From Rhodoferax sp. (GTDB lineage Bacteria > Pseudomonadota > Gammaproteobacteria > Burkholderiales > Burkholderiaceae_C): a DNA stretch of 51,413 nt. The notes beneath the pieces are model-generated. The model was not told the origin of the DNA. It searched no databases and saw only the letters and a list, made by a program, of their open reading frames with translations. Of this stretch, positions 1 through 9,233 are shown piece after piece. Made by a program: the position numbers and the translations under genes. Positions within the stretch are counted from its first letter, which is position 1. Each line of letters opens with the position of its first letter. Where the stretch lies: the NCBI GenBank assembly GCA_020048895.1, contig JAIFLV010000004.1:1-51413 (forward strand), read 5' to 3'.

Positions 1-821
1 TCGCGGTTGAATGCAATTCCCGAAACAATGGCTTGTTCCATGTTCTCGTCTTCCTCAAAAGTAATTAGAGTGCCAGATTTGGCTTCTTCCACAATGTCGA
101 TGTCCCAGGGTGTGAAACTGGACAGCACCCGCAGCGGCACTTTGTACTTGCCCGCAAATTCCACCGAGCGAATCTGCAGCACCTTGGAGCCCATGGAGGC
201 CATCTCCAGCATTTCTTCGAAACTCACCGTGTGCAGACGCCGAGCTTCTGGCACCACGCGGGGGTCTGTGGTGTAGACACCATCCACATCGGTGTAAATC
301 AGGCATTCATCGGCCTTCATCGCTGCGGCTACAGCCACTGCTGACGTGTCCGAACCACCGCGACCCAGCGTGGTGATGTTGCCAGCGTCATCAATGCCCT
401 GAAAACCTGTGACGATGACCACACGCCCGGCGGTCAGATCACCGCGCACCCGGACATCGTCGATCGACTCGATGCGCGCCTTGGTGTACGAGCTGTCGGT
501 GCGGATTGGCACTTGCCAGCCAGCGTAACTCACCGACTCCATACCCTCCGCCTGCAATGCGATCGCCAGCAGAGCGCTGGAGGCCTGCTCGCCCGTGGCG
601 GCCAGCATGTCGAGTTCGCGGCCATAGGCATCGGTCGGCGTCGGTGGCGCAAGATCCTTGGCCAGAGCCAGCAGGCGGTTGGTTTCGCCACTCATGGCGC
701 TGGGAACGACCACCATCTGGTGACCTGCACGCGCCCATTTGGCAACGCGCTTGGCAACGTTGCGGATGCGCTCGGTGGAGCCCATCGACGTGCCGCCGTA
801 TTTGTGAACGATCAGTGCCAT
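1..821 (-). CDS. lysC: Aspartate kinase (partial, 3' end outside window)
   Basis: Catalyses phosphorylation of L-aspartate, the first step toward lysine, threonine, methionine and diaminopimelate, in the cytoplasm. The reverse-strand reading starts MALIVHKYGGTSMGS, the KYGG nucleotide/aspartate-binding signature of aspartokinases. It continues through GRGGSDTSAVAVAAAMKA and YTDVDGVYTTDPR, typical of the kinase domain, and reaches the start of the ACT regulatory region. About 273 codons are present; the C-terminal ACT domains lie outside the window. The ATG at 821 starts directly at the conserved N-terminus. It follows tilS by 25 bp in the same direction, so it is probably the last visible gene of the cysS-alkA-accA-tilS-lysC series. 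Confidence 0.95.
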   Translation of the reverse strand, partial: MALIVHKYGGTSMGSTERIRNVAKRVAKWARAGHQMVVVPSAMSGETNRLLALAKDLAPPTPTDAYGRELDMLAATGEQASSALLAIALQAEGMESVSYAGWQVPIRTDSSYTKARIESIDDVRVRGDLTAGRVVIVTGFQGIDDAGNITTLGRGGSDTSAVAVAAAMKADECLIYTDVDGVYTTDPRVVPEARRLHTVSFEEMLEMASMGSKVLQIRSVEFAGKYKVPLRVLSSFTPWDIDIVEEAKSGTLITFEEDENMEQAIVSGIAFNR

Positions 822-846
822 TGAAACAATTGGTGAAGCAAAAAAC

Positions 847-1809
847 TCAGGGATTGTACCAATGCAGGGTGTCACCTTTGCGCTCGACAAACCCCTGCCC
901 CACTTTGATATGGATACGGTGCCCGCGTGTGCTGCAGGCAGCCACCTGGTCCAGCAACTCGCTGAGCTGGGCGGTGCTCGGTATGACGGCGACACTGTGT
1001 TTAAGCCAATAGCGCAACACATTGGCCTGACGTGGCCTGCTCAGCGTCCGCAGGGCTCGCACACCTGGAAGCCCATCGCTGTCGCGGCCAATGCGCAGCC
1101 AATCGTCACGCGCCAATTCGTCAAGCAGCGTCTGCGCCTGTGCAGCATGCGCAGCGCTGCGTCCCAGTGCTTCCAATGCATGCGGAAATGCGGTCGTCAG
1201 GGCGGGCATGATCTGGTGGCGAATGCGGTTGCGGGTATATCGCTCGTTTGCATTGGTGGGGTCTTCGATAAAGCCCAATCCACGCTTGGCCAGCCAGCGG
1301 CGCACTTCCGCACCCGCTACACGCAGCAGCGGGCGATGGAAGTCCAACGCTTCGCGCGTCCAGTGTGCCGGCATGGCGCTCAGGCCGGCGACTCCACCAC
1401 CTCGCAACAGGGCAAGCAACAGTGTCTCCGCCTGGTCGTCCGCATGCTGCGCAATTGCTACTGATTTAATAGCTGCCTGCGCACTATCAGCAAGCGCCAG
1501 GGCAGCAAAAGCTTTGTAACGGGCGTGGCGCGCAGCAGCCTCCGGGCTCTCACCGCGTTGCGGTGCGGCGTTGACGCGGCAAATCCGAAGGGGAAGCGTC
1601 AGTCCAGCGCAAAAATCTTCACAATGCTTCTCAAAGCGCGTGGCAGCCGCCTGCAGGCCATGGTTTACATGCACTGCGACCACGTGACCAGGCCACTTTT
1701 CTGCACATGCAACCAGGAGCGCCGTCGAGTCGGCACCACCGCTGAAAGCTACCGCCAGGGGCAAATCAGGCGCAAACGCACGGATCGCATCATCAAACGA
1801 CTGTTGCAT
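847..1809 (-). CDS. tilS: tRNA(Ile)-lysidine synthetase
   Basis: Modifies C34 of the CAU-anticodon tRNA-Ile to lysidine using ATP and lysine, so that AUA is read as isoleucine. The P-loop motif AFSGGADST lies near residue 22 of 320, and QHADDQAETLLLALLRGGG is the family-specific second motif. A C-terminal TilS domain follows, but the protein is somewhat shorter than the roughly 430-residue E. coli enzyme. The segment LADSAQAAIKSVA, just before the AQHADDQ motif, coincides with a copy of a Comamonadaceae-type palindromic repeat (see 1455-1512) and looks like an in-frame insertion. Start ATG at 1809. It lies 44 bp downstream of accA. Confidence 0.93.
   Translation of the reverse strand: MQQSFDDAIRAFAPDLPLAVAFSGGADSTALLVACAEKWPGHVVAVHVNHGLQAAATRFEKHCEDFCAGLTLPLRICRVNAAPQRGESPEAAARHARYKAFAALALADSAQAAIKSVAIAQHADDQAETLLLALLRGGGVAGLSAMPAHWTREALDFHRPLLRVAGAEVRRWLAKRGLGFIEDPTNANERYTRNRIRHQIMPALTTAFPHALEALGRSAAHAAQAQTLLDELARDDWLRIGRDSDGLPGVRALRTLSRPRQANVLRYWLKHSVAVIPSTAQLSELLDQVAACSTRGHRIHIKVGQGFVERKGDTLHWYNP
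1455..1512. repeat. Comamonadaceae-type short palindromic repeat inside tilS
   Basis: The plus strand reads TTTAATAGCTGCCTGCGCAC then TATCAGCAAGCGCCAGGGC. The AGCTGC-TGCGCA / AAGCGC arrangement is one I recognise from memory as a very abundant dispersed repeat of Rhodoferax, Polaromonas and Acidovorax genomes. It falls inside the tilS reading frame without breaking it. Family membership is from recollection and needs a genome-wide search. Confidence 0.6.
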
Positions 1810-1853
1810 GGTGCACAGCGCCGCCCCCTACACCCGATGGTGTTTGACGCACC

Positions 1854-2831
1854 CTACTTCGACGATGCCTTGGTGTCGGTAAAGCGCCCATAGCTCTGCA
1901 GGCGCTCGTAGCGGCGATCCAGCAGCTCTTTCACTTTGAGATCGGCCACCTGGCGGTAGGCGTCGGCCAGCCCGCGTTTAAGCATGGCGGCGGCCTGCTT
2001 GATGTCCCGGTGTGCGCCACCCACTGGTTCATTAACGATCTTGTCGACCACACCAAGCGCTTTGAGCCGGTGCGCGGTAATGCCCAATGCGTCTGCTGCA
2101 TCCTGAGCGCGATCGGATGTTTTCCAGAGAATCGACGCACAACCTTCCGGGCTAATGACCGAGTAAATGGAATACTGCAGCATGATGACCTGGTCTGCCA
2201 CAGAAATCGCGAGTGCGCCACCCGAGCCGCCCTCACCAATGATGGTGGTGATGATGGGCACCTCCAACTGGGCCATCTCGAAAATATTGCGACCAATGGC
2301 CTCGGACTGCCCGCGTTCTTCGGCGTCAATGCCAGGATAGGCACCTGGTGTATCCACAAAAGTGAATACCGGCAGACTGAACTTCTCCGCCAGCTTCATG
2401 AGGCGCAAGGCTTTACGGTAGCCCTCGGGTTTGCTCATGCCGAAATTGCGCAGACCACGCTCTTTGGTATCACGTCCCTTTTGCTGCCCCAGCACCATAC
2501 ACGGTGTGCCATTAAAACGCGCAAGACCTCCCACGATACTAAGGTCATCAGCAAAATGGCGGTCTCCATGCAACTCTACGAAGTGGGTAAACAACTCACC
2601 CACATAGTCCAGCGTGTAGGGGCGTTCTGCGTGGCGCGCAATCTTGGTGATTTGCCAGGGCGTGAGGTCGCTGTAAATATCTTTTGTGAGTTGCTGACTT
2701 TTCTTGCTGAGCTGGTCGATTTCCGAAGAAATGTCCACCGCAGACTCGTTCTGGACATAGCGCAGCTCTTCGATCTTGGTTTCCAGATCAGCAATAGGCT
2801 GCTCAAAGTCGAGAAATGATCTTTTGGCCAT
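1854..2831 (-). CDS. accA: Acetyl-CoA carboxylase carboxyltransferase subunit alpha
   Basis: Forms the alpha half of the carboxyltransferase that moves CO2 from biotin-BCCP to acetyl-CoA, making malonyl-CoA for fatty acid synthesis. The protein of 325 residues starts [20 protein letters not shown]. It contains the crotonase-fold signatures [29 protein letters not shown] and [11 protein letters not shown] that are diagnostic for AccA. An upstream extension of the open frame to 2921 is rejected because ATG 2831 has an AAGGAC Shine-Dalgarno sequence and begins at the conserved N-terminus. The glycosylase gene ends 17 bp upstream, so the two are probably co-transcribed. Confidence 0.97.
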   Translation of the reverse strand: MAKRSFLDFEQPIADLETKIEELRYVQNESAVDISSEIDQLSKKSQQLTKDIYSDLTPWQITKIARHAERPYTLDYVGELFTHFVELHGDRHFADDLSIVGGLARFNGTPCMVLGQQKGRDTKERGLRNFGMSKPEGYRKALRLMKLAEKFSLPVFTFVDTPGAYPGIDAEERGQSEAIGRNIFEMAQLEVPIITTIIGEGGSGGALAISVADQVIMLQYSIYSVISPEGCASILWKTSDRAQDAADALGITAHRLKALGVVDKIVNEPVGGAHRDIKQAAAMLKRGLADAYRQVADLKVKELLDRRYERLQSYGRFTDTKASSK

Positions 2832-2848
2832 ACTTGTCCTTATCAGTC

Positions 2849-3499
2849 TCAATAATCCACCGGCACCGGGTCGAGCGAGCGCCAAATATACCAAGTTGCG
2901 ACAGTGCAGTAAGGTGCCCACGCCGCCGCCACCTCCCGCGCATCACTTCGACTGACCACTTCCCCAGAGAAGTAGTTGCGGCTGATGCCGTTGATCAGTC
3001 CCACATCATCGAGCGGCAACACATTGGGACGCATCAAATGAAAAATCAGAAACATCTCTGCTGTCCAGCGACCTATGCCGCGTATGGAAACGAGCTCGGC
3101 CACGATCTCGTCGTCACCCATGCCCTCCCAGTCGCTCACATGCAGGGCCCCATTGTCAAAATTCAGGGCAAGATCGACCAGATACTCCACCTTGCGCACA
3201 CTCAAGCCTGCGGCACGCATATCATCCACCTTGAGCTTGAGAACGTTGCCAGGGGTCATCTTGCGTGGCAGCAGGGTAAAACGGTCCCACACCGTCTGTG
3301 CCGCCTTCACTGATATTTGCTGTCCCACCACGCTGCGCGCCAGCGTCACGAATGCATCCCCTCGCGTTTGCAGACAGGCGTCGCCAAACTGAGGGATCAG
3401 TCGCTTCATAACGCGGTCTTTCTTCATCAACTGCTTGCAGGCCTCATCCCAGAAGTAGGGCGCCGCGCCAGCCGAATTGGCATTCTTGGTGGTGACCAT
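2849..3499 (-). CDS. AlkA-type DNA-3-methyladenine glycosylase II
   Basis: Probably removes alkylated bases from DNA to start base-excision repair. The 216-residue protein has the HhH-GPD architecture: [15 protein letters not shown] is the conserved helix, [16 protein letters not shown] the helix-hairpin-helix, and LPLDDVGL carries the catalytic aspartate. It lacks the 4Fe-4S cysteine cluster of EndoIII/MutY, which favours AlkA/Mag-type glycosylases. The start ATG (3499-3497) overlaps the cysS stop by one base (TAATG), indicating translational coupling; an open extension to 3517 is not needed. It sits between cysS and accA. Confidence 0.88.
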   Translation of the reverse strand: MVTTKNANSAGAAPYFWDEACKQLMKKDRVMKRLIPQFGDACLQTRGDAFVTLARSVVGQQISVKAAQTVWDRFTLLPRKMTPGNVLKLKVDDMRAAGLSVRKVEYLVDLALNFDNGALHVSDWEGMGDDEIVAELVSIRGIGRWTAEMFLIFHLMRPNVLPLDDVGLINGISRNYFSGEVVSRSDAREVAAAWAPYCTVATWYIWRSLDPVPVDY

Positions 3500-4896
3500 T
3501 ACTGCCGAACCTCCCAACTCGTCCCCTGAGCCGAGTCCTTCAGAACAATTCCCAGCTCCAGCAACTCCTTGCGGATGGCATCGGCCCTTTGAAAGTCCCG
3601 CGCGGCCTTGACTGCAGCACGTTCTTCGATCCTGGCCTGAATGGCGGCATCGTCCAGCGAAGCGCCGGCCTGCAAGAACGCCTTGGGGTCTCCCTGGAGC
3701 AAACCCAGACAGCCCCCCAGCGCCTTCAGCAATGCGGCAAGTTCGCCCGATGCGGTTCGATTGACCTCCGAGGCAAGCTCAAACAACACTGCAACCGCCT
3801 CGGGTGTACCAAAGTCATCGTCCATGGCCGCCTTGAAGCGCTTCGCCATAGGATGCGTCCAGTCAATTGCCCGCGCCGCAGAACTTGCAGGCACAAGTGC
3901 CAACGCGGTGTACAAACGCATGAGCGAACTGCGGGCGTCATCGAGGTGGGCGTCGCTGTAACCCAATGCCGTGCGGTAATGGCCGCGCACCAGAAAGAAC
4001 CGTACAGTCTGCGGATCGTACTTGGCCAGCACCTCACGAATGGTGAAAAAATTGCCCAGGCTCTTGGACATTTTTTCATTGTCCAGTTGCACCAGGCCGT
4101 TGTGCATCCAGACCTGTGCCATGGTCTTGCCGGTGACCCCTTCGGTCTGCGCAATTTCGTTTTCGTGGTGCGGAAACTGCAAGTCCATGCCGCCGCCATG
4201 GATGTCAAACGTTTCCCCCAGCGTGTGGCAACTCATCGCCGAGCACTCAATGTGCCAGCCCGGGCGCCCCTTGCCATAGTCAGCGTCCGTGGTTGTGCCG
4301 TCCCATTTGGCATCCTCAGGCTCGCTTTGTTTGGCCGCTTTCCACAATACAAAGTCCAGCGGATCCACCTTGCCATCGTCCACTGCCACGCGTTCACCGG
4401 CACGCAGACTCTCCAGCGACTTGCCCGACAACTTGCCATACCCAGGGAATTTACGCACTGCGTAATTGACATCGCCACCAGGGACTTGATAAGCCAGACC
4501 CTTTTGTTCCAGTTGGCGGATCATGCCCAGCATTTGCGGTACATACTGGGTGGCGCGAGGCTCGATCGTGGGCGACTCAATGCCGAGTTTGCCGATGTCT
4601 TGGTGCATGACATCGATCATTTCGTCGGTAAGCGCACGGATCGGGATGTTTCGCTCCAGAGCGCGGCGGATGATCTTGTCATCGATGTCGGTGATGTTGC
4701 GCACATAGGTGACCCGGTAGCCACTGCATTTGAGCCATCGTTGCACGATATCGAAAGCCATGGCCATGCGCGCATGACCAATATGGCACAAATCGTAGAT
4801 GGTCATTCCGCATACGTACATGCGCACATGGCCTGGCTCGATCGGGGTAAACGGTTCCTGGACACGCGTGAGCGTGTTGAAAATGTGCAAACTCAT
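3499..4896 (-). CDS. cysS: Cysteinyl-tRNA synthetase
   Basis: Charges tRNA-Cys with cysteine in the cytoplasm. Class I signatures are visible: CHIGHAR (HIGH motif) near residue 40 and EKMSKSLGN (KMSKS). The zinc-site region [10 protein letters not shown] followed by [18 protein letters not shown] is typical of CysRS. Length 465 residues matches the family. The ATG at 4896 (MSLHIFNTL) is preferred over an in-frame TTG two codons upstream. This is the first gene of the minus-strand housekeeping series; its promoter must lie in the divergent region 4897-5039, shared with the TPR gene. Confidence 0.97.
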   Translation of the reverse strand: MSLHIFNTLTRVQEPFTPIEPGHVRMYVCGMTIYDLCHIGHARMAMAFDIVQRWLKCSGYRVTYVRNITDIDDKIIRRALERNIPIRALTDEMIDVMHQDIGKLGIESPTIEPRATQYVPQMLGMIRQLEQKGLAYQVPGGDVNYAVRKFPGYGKLSGKSLESLRAGERVAVDDGKVDPLDFVLWKAAKQSEPEDAKWDGTTTDADYGKGRPGWHIECSAMSCHTLGETFDIHGGGMDLQFPHHENEIAQTEGVTGKTMAQVWMHNGLVQLDNEKMSKSLGNFFTIREVLAKYDPQTVRFFLVRGHYRTALGYSDAHLDDARSSLMRLYTALALVPASSAARAIDWTHPMAKRFKAAMDDDFGTPEAVAVLFELASEVNRTASGELAALLKALGGCLGLLQGDPKAFLQAGASLDDAAIQARIEERAAVKAARDFQRADAIRKELLELGIVLKDSAQGTSWEVRQ

Positions 4897-5039
4897 GGTC
4901 AATACAGTGGCGCAGTGCAGACGGCTGGGCTGTTGCAGCCAACGCTGGAGAATGTGGAAAGAATTGGTGAACGCTACAATTCAGCGCAGTATAAAGCCCC
5001 ATTCCAAGGGCACTACCCCCAGCGAGACCCGATCACACC
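4897..5039. promoter_or_regulatory. Divergent promoter region cysS / TPR gene
   Basis: A 143-bp gap separates two outward-facing genes, so promoters for both strands must lie here. TATAAA at about 4990 is a possible -10 element for the plus-strand block. No convincing consensus -35 was found, so individual boxes are not assigned. Confidence 0.4.
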
Positions 5040-6083
5040 ATGACGTACCGCCGTAACTCTGCATTGCCCACCCTGCGGCTTCTGGCCGTTTTTGTTGGTT
5101 TGGTGTTTTCCCAAGCCCATGCCGATGAATACGCTGATGTGACCCAGCTGGTACGCGCCGGCAAATTGGCCGATGCAATGACCAAGGCCGACCAATACCT
5201 GGCGAACAAGCCGCGCGACCCGCAAATGCGCTTTCTCAAGGGCGTCATTCAGCGCGACAGCGGCAAGCCAGCCGAGGCCATCTCCACCTTCACGAAGCTC
5301 ACGGAAGACTACCCCGAGTTGCCCGAGCCCTACAATAATCTGGCCGTACTGTACGCAGGCCAAAGCCAGTTTGACAAAGCCCGCACGGCCCTGGAGATGG
5401 CGATTCGCACCAACCCGAGTTACGCCACAGCGCATGAAAACCTGGGTGACGTCTATGCCAAGCTTGCGAGCCAGGCTTACACCAAGGCACTGCAACTCGA
5501 TACAGCGAACCAGGCCGTTGCGCCCAAGCTGGCACTGATCCGTGAGCTATTCAACCCGACGGCGAAGGGCCAAAAGCCCACGTTGCCACAGCCCGCGCCC
5601 GTTGCCGCCGCACCGACCACCCCGAAGGCACCTAGCAGCGGTACAGGCCCCGATAGCAAGCCGCCGGTGACAGCAGGCACTGCGGTGGCGGCCCCGTCAA
5701 CAACCACCACTGCGCCAGCAAATGCTGCCGCAGCTGGCGGCAGTTCTACGAAGGAGGTCGAGTCTGCTGTGCGCGGCTGGGCCACTGCCTGGTCTGCCAA
5801 GGATATGAAAACCTACCTGGCAGCGTATGGAAAAGAGTTTGATCCAGCAGGCTCGCAGAGTCGTGCGACCTGGGAAGAGGAGAGGCGCAAGCGCATCGTC
5901 GGAAAGTCGCAGATCAGCGTCAAGATCGAAGACATCAGTGTGTCTGTGAATGGCAACAGCGCAGCCGCCAAATTTCGCCAGAACTACAAAGCTGATGGAC
6001 TCTCTGTGTCGAGCAGGAAGACATTGACGTTGGTGAAAAAGGGCGACCAGTGGCTGATTGTCAAAGAGTCGGTCGGCAGTTGA
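5040..6083 (+). CDS. Exported TPR protein with C-terminal NTF2-like (Cds6-type) domain
   Basis: 347 residues. Residues 1-28 form a Sec signal peptide ending SQAHA. Residues about 35-165 are tetratricopeptide repeats (for example AEAISTFTKLTEDYPELPEPYNNLA). A Pro/Ala/Thr-rich linker covers about 175-240. A C-terminal domain (about 240-347) has the form VRGWATAWSAKDMKTYLAAY ... QWLIVKE. This last domain resembles the one at the end of the next gene, an L,D-transpeptidase, suggesting a periplasmic partnership in peptidoglycan remodelling. The exact role is unknown. It is the first gene of a five-gene plus-strand run ending with lpxH. Confidence 0.8.
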   Translation: MTYRRNSALPTLRLLAVFVGLVFSQAHADEYADVTQLVRAGKLADAMTKADQYLANKPRDPQMRFLKGVIQRDSGKPAEAISTFTKLTEDYPELPEPYNNLAVLYAGQSQFDKARTALEMAIRTNPSYATAHENLGDVYAKLASQAYTKALQLDTANQAVAPKLALIRELFNPTAKGQKPTLPQPAPVAAAPTTPKAPSSGTGPDSKPPVTAGTAVAAPSTTTTAPANAAAAGGSSTKEVESAVRGWATAWSAKDMKTYLAAYGKEFDPAGSQSRATWEEERRKRIVGKSQISVKIEDISVSVNGNSAAAKFRQNYKADGLSVSSRKTLTLVKKGDQWLIVKESVGS

Positions 6084-6087
6084 CATA

Positions 6088-7329
6088 GTGATCCGTCGAA
6101 TCGCCGCGGGGATTGCGGCATCATTGGTATTGGTTTGCGCCACCGAGTCGCTTTGGGCCAACCAACGGGCGCCCAGGAACAAGCCCGCGCCTGCTGAGAC
6201 ATCGTTGGCCAAAACAAATGATGGCGTTGCTGAAGCCCGGCTTATTGAGATTTACGCGCTGATTGGCAAGGCACAAATCCGTGAAGCCCTGCCCAAAGCA
6301 AAAGCCCTGGCAGAAGCACTCCCCAATTTTCAATTGGCGCAACTGGTCTATGGCGACTTGCTGCTGGCGCAGGCCCGCCCGCTGCGTGCCGTGGGAGACA
6401 TTCCTGGCAGCCTCCTCGATGACACCGGTCGCGCGGTCGTAGACGAACTACGAGACGAGTCATCACGCCGCATGCGCGCCTTGCGCGAACGTCCCCAGCC
6501 GGGGACGGTGCCCACCCAATTCCTTGCACTGGCACCGCGCAGCAGGCATGCCATTGCCGTGGATTCTTCGCGATCGCGGCTCTACCTTTTTGAGAACACC
6601 GCCGATGGCCTGCGTCTGGTGGCCGACTACTATATCTCCGTCGGAAAAGCCGGCACCGCGAAAACGGCCGAAGGTGATCAGCGCACGCCCCTGGGCATCT
6701 ACTACATCAGCAGCAACCTGGACCGCAAAACGTTGAAAGACTTCTATGGGTCTGGTGCGCTGCCCATCAACTACCCCAACGTGCTGGACACCAGACGCGG
6801 CAAAACGGGCAGTGGCATATGGTTGCACGGCACGCCGCCCAACCAGTTCTCGCGCGCACCGCAGGCCACCGATGGTTGCGTAGTTCTAGCCAATCCGGAC
6901 CTCGAGCACATCATTCAGACAGTAGAGGTGCGCACCACGCCGGTCGTTATTGCCAATCAGCTCCAATGGGTAGCCACGCGCAACGTGCGCAACGACAGCA
7001 AGCAGTTTGAAGACACGTTATTGGCGTGGCGCAATGCGAAAACTGCGGGCGACCTGCAGCAGGTGCTTTCCTTTTACACAGCCGATTTTGCGAGCAACGG
7101 CAAGACGCTGACGCAGTGGCTGCCAACGCTTAAGGGCGAATTGGCGGAAACGCAGGGTCGCACCATCCAGTTGAAAGACCTGTCCTATCTGCGTTGGATC
7201 GACACCGCGGACACCATGGTGGTAACCTTTGGGGAGGTGGCCGAAGGAATTCGCACGGGCTGGACCAAGCGACAATATTGGATTCGGCAAGACAATCGTT
7301 GGAAAATCTTTTTTGAGGGAGTCATGTAA
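6088..7329 (+). CDS. L,D-transpeptidase (YkuD domain), exported
   Basis: Probably cross-links peptidoglycan by 3-3 bonds or attaches proteins to it in the periplasm. The open frame begins at a TTG at 6058, but the GTG at 6088, five bases after the upstream stop, puts a compact signal peptide (VIRRIAAGIAASLVLV...LWA) at the N-terminus. The YkuD domain occupies about residues 150-300, with WLHGTPP and the catalytic stretch ATDGCVVL (His, Gly-Cys). The last 100 residues form an NTF2-like domain similar to the C-terminus of the preceding TPR protein, ending YWIRQDNRWKIFFEGVM. The stop overlaps the ppiA start (TAATG). Confidence 0.88.
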   Translation: MIRRIAAGIAASLVLVCATESLWANQRAPRNKPAPAETSLAKTNDGVAEARLIEIYALIGKAQIREALPKAKALAEALPNFQLAQLVYGDLLLAQARPLRAVGDIPGSLLDDTGRAVVDELRDESSRRMRALRERPQPGTVPTQFLALAPRSRHAIAVDSSRSRLYLFENTADGLRLVADYYISVGKAGTAKTAEGDQRTPLGIYYISSNLDRKTLKDFYGSGALPINYPNVLDTRRGKTGSGIWLHGTPPNQFSRAPQATDGCVVLANPDLEHIIQTVEVRTTPVVIANQLQWVATRNVRNDSKQFEDTLLAWRNAKTAGDLQQVLSFYTADFASNGKTLTQWLPTLKGELAETQGRTIQLKDLSYLRWIDTADTMVVTFGEVAEGIRTGWTKRQYWIRQDNRWKIFFEGVM

Positions 7330-7913
7330 TGCAGTTGGCAATGAAACACTGGACAAGGCGCGCACTGATTGCCGCCACGGCTACGGTGCTGGTACCCATG
7401 GTGGCTTTGGCAGACGCCGCTCCACAGGTCAAATTTGAGACCAGCATGGGGAACTTCGTGATCGAGTTGTACCCCGACAAGGCGCCTAAGACAGTCGAAA
7501 ACTTCCTGCTATATGTGAAAGCCAAACATTACGATGGCCTCATTTTCCATCGCGTCATTCCGAATTTCATGGTGCAAGGCGGCGGCTATACCGTGAAGTA
7601 CGAAGAAAAAATCATGCGTCCTTCGATACCACTGGAAGCCAGTAACGGATTGAAAAACGAACTGGGCACCGTCGCCATGGCCCGCACCAACGACCCCAAT
7701 TCAGCGCGCTCACAGTTCTTTATCAACGTCAAAGACAACCCGTTCCTCAACGCCAAAGGACCGGCCGATGGGTACGCAGTATTCGGCCGCGTTGTATCCG
7801 GGATGGAGACGGTCATGAAAATCAAGGAAACACCCACCGGGGCCGGAGGCATGTTTCCCACCGATGTACCGAAAACACCCATCCTCATTAACTCTGCCAC
7901 TTTGGTGAAATAA
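7329..7913 (+). CDS. ppiA: Periplasmic peptidyl-prolyl cis-trans isomerase (cyclophilin A type)
   Basis: Catalyses proline isomerisation during folding of exported proteins. The 194-residue protein has a signal peptide (residues 1-28, ending VALADA) and the cyclophilin core. Signatures are GNFVIELYPDKAPKTVENFL, IFHRVIPNFMVQGGG (catalytic Arg in FHR), AMARTNDPNSARSQFFIN and YAVFGRVVSGM. Start ATG 7329 overlaps the stop of the L,D-transpeptidase by one base. It is followed 3 bp later by a leaderless cyclophilin paralogue, the usual ppiA-ppiB-lpxH order in Burkholderiales. Confidence 0.93.
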   Translation: MQLAMKHWTRRALIAATATVLVPMVALADAAPQVKFETSMGNFVIELYPDKAPKTVENFLLYVKAKHYDGLIFHRVIPNFMVQGGGYTVKYEEKIMRPSIPLEASNGLKNELGTVAMARTNDPNSARSQFFINVKDNPFLNAKGPADGYAVFGRVVSGMETVMKIKETPTGAGGMFPTDVPKTPILINSATLVK

Positions 7914-7916
7914 ATC

Positions 7917-8423
7917 ATGAGCAATCCCCAAGTCGAACTGCATGTCACAGGCTACGGCGTCATCACGCTGGAACTGGACCAGGAAAATGCCCCCAAGTCG
8001 ACCGCCAATTTTCTGGCGTATGTGGCCAAAGGGCACTACGACAACACCATTTTTCACCGCGTGATTCCGGGGTTCATGGTGCAAGGTGGCGGCATGGAGC
8101 CGGGTATGAATCAGAAGGCGTGTGATGCGCCGATCGAGAATGAAGCCAACAACGGGCTGAAGAATCTCGAGTACACCGTGGCGATGGCGCGCACCGGTGA
8201 TCCGCACTCGGCTACTGCCCAGTTCTTTATCAATGTCGCCGACAACACATTCTTGAACCACACAGCACCATCCACCCAGGGCTGGGGATATGCGGTGTTT
8301 GGCAAAGTCATTGATGGCACCGCGGTGGTGGACCAGATCAAGAGCGTCAAGACCGGGCGCAAGGGCTACCACGACGACGTGCCCAAGGAAGATGTTGTGA
8401 TTGAAAAAGCTGTGGCGTTGTAG
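7917..8423 (+). CDS. ppiB: Cytoplasmic peptidyl-prolyl cis-trans isomerase (cyclophilin B type)
   Basis: Cytoplasmic proline isomerase. 168 residues with no signal peptide. Cyclophilin motifs [40 protein letters not shown] and [13 protein letters not shown] are all present. It begins 3 bp after ppiA ends and is followed 18 bp later by lpxH, so it is clearly co-transcribed. It is shorter at the N-terminus than ppiA because it lacks a leader. Confidence 0.95.
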   Translation: MSNPQVELHVTGYGVITLELDQENAPKSTANFLAYVAKGHYDNTIFHRVIPGFMVQGGGMEPGMNQKACDAPIENEANNGLKNLEYTVAMARTGDPHSATAQFFINVADNTFLNHTAPSTQGWGYAVFGKVIDGTAVVDQIKSVKTGRKGYHDDVPKEDVVIEKAVAL

Positions 8424-8441
8424 CTCCGCAGTGGTCGCAGG

Positions 8442-9233
8442 ATGGAAATACAGGCTCCATCCCATTGGATTTGCATAGACTTTATTTCTGACCTGCACCT
8501 TCATGCGTCAGGGCCAAGAACCTTTGACGCATGGCGAGCCTACCTAAGGCACACTGACGCAGACGCGGTATTTATACTCGGCGATTTGTTCGAGGTGTGG
8601 GTAGGCGACGACACTGCCGCAATTCCCGAAAGTTTCGAGCAGCAGTGCGTTGAAGTGCTGCGTGCCAGCGCTGCGCGCCGGCCCCTCTATCTGATGCGAG
8701 GCAACCGCGACTTTCTGATGGGGCCGACACTGGCTGCCACTGCGCATTGCACACTGCTGGACGACCCCACTGTGCTGGTCTTTGGCGGCGAGCGTTGGCT
8801 GCTTAGCCACGCCGATGACCTGTGCATCGATGACACCACGTACATGGCATTTCGTGCAACTGTGCGCACCGCAGAGTGGCAGACCGATTTCCTGTCCAAG
8901 CCGCTGAGCGAGCGCATTGACATTGCGAGAAGTATCCGGACCCAGAGCGAAGCCCGCAAACAGACCACAGTGACTTACGCCGACGTTGATACCACCGCTG
9001 CGGTAGCGTTGCTAAACCAAACCAACACGTGCACCTTGCTCCATGGCCACACCCACCGACCACAAACCCATGCACTGGATCAAGGGTTGCAACGGGTGGT
9101 GCTCAGTGACTGGGACATGGACGCTGCCCCACCGCGCGCTGAAGTCTTGCGTTTGACGATCGGATCCGCAGGCAACAACGTAGTCCTGGACCGTGTCCAT
9201 CCGGTCAGCGTGCCACCCACTCCTGCGGATTGA
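8442..9233 (+). CDS. lpxH: UDP-2,3-diacylglucosamine diphosphatase
   Basis: Hydrolyses UDP-2,3-diacylglucosamine to lipid X and UMP, an early step of lipid A synthesis at the inner membrane. The 263-residue calcineurin-like phosphoesterase shows all metal-binding motifs in order: FISDLHL, GDLFEVWVGDD, GNRDFLMG, LLSHADDLC and HGHTHRP. The SD is weak. Its 3' end overlaps the 3' end of the convergent HD-GYP gene by 29 bp. Confidence 0.95.
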   Translation: MEIQAPSHWICIDFISDLHLHASGPRTFDAWRAYLRHTDADAVFILGDLFEVWVGDDTAAIPESFEQQCVEVLRASAARRPLYLMRGNRDFLMGPTLAATAHCTLLDDPTVLVFGGERWLLSHADDLCIDDTTYMAFRATVRTAEWQTDFLSKPLSERIDIARSIRTQSEARKQTTVTYADVDTTAAVALLNQTNTCTLLHGHTHRPQTHALDQGLQRVVLSDWDMDAAPPRAEVLRLTIGSAGNNVVLDRVHPVSVPPTPAD

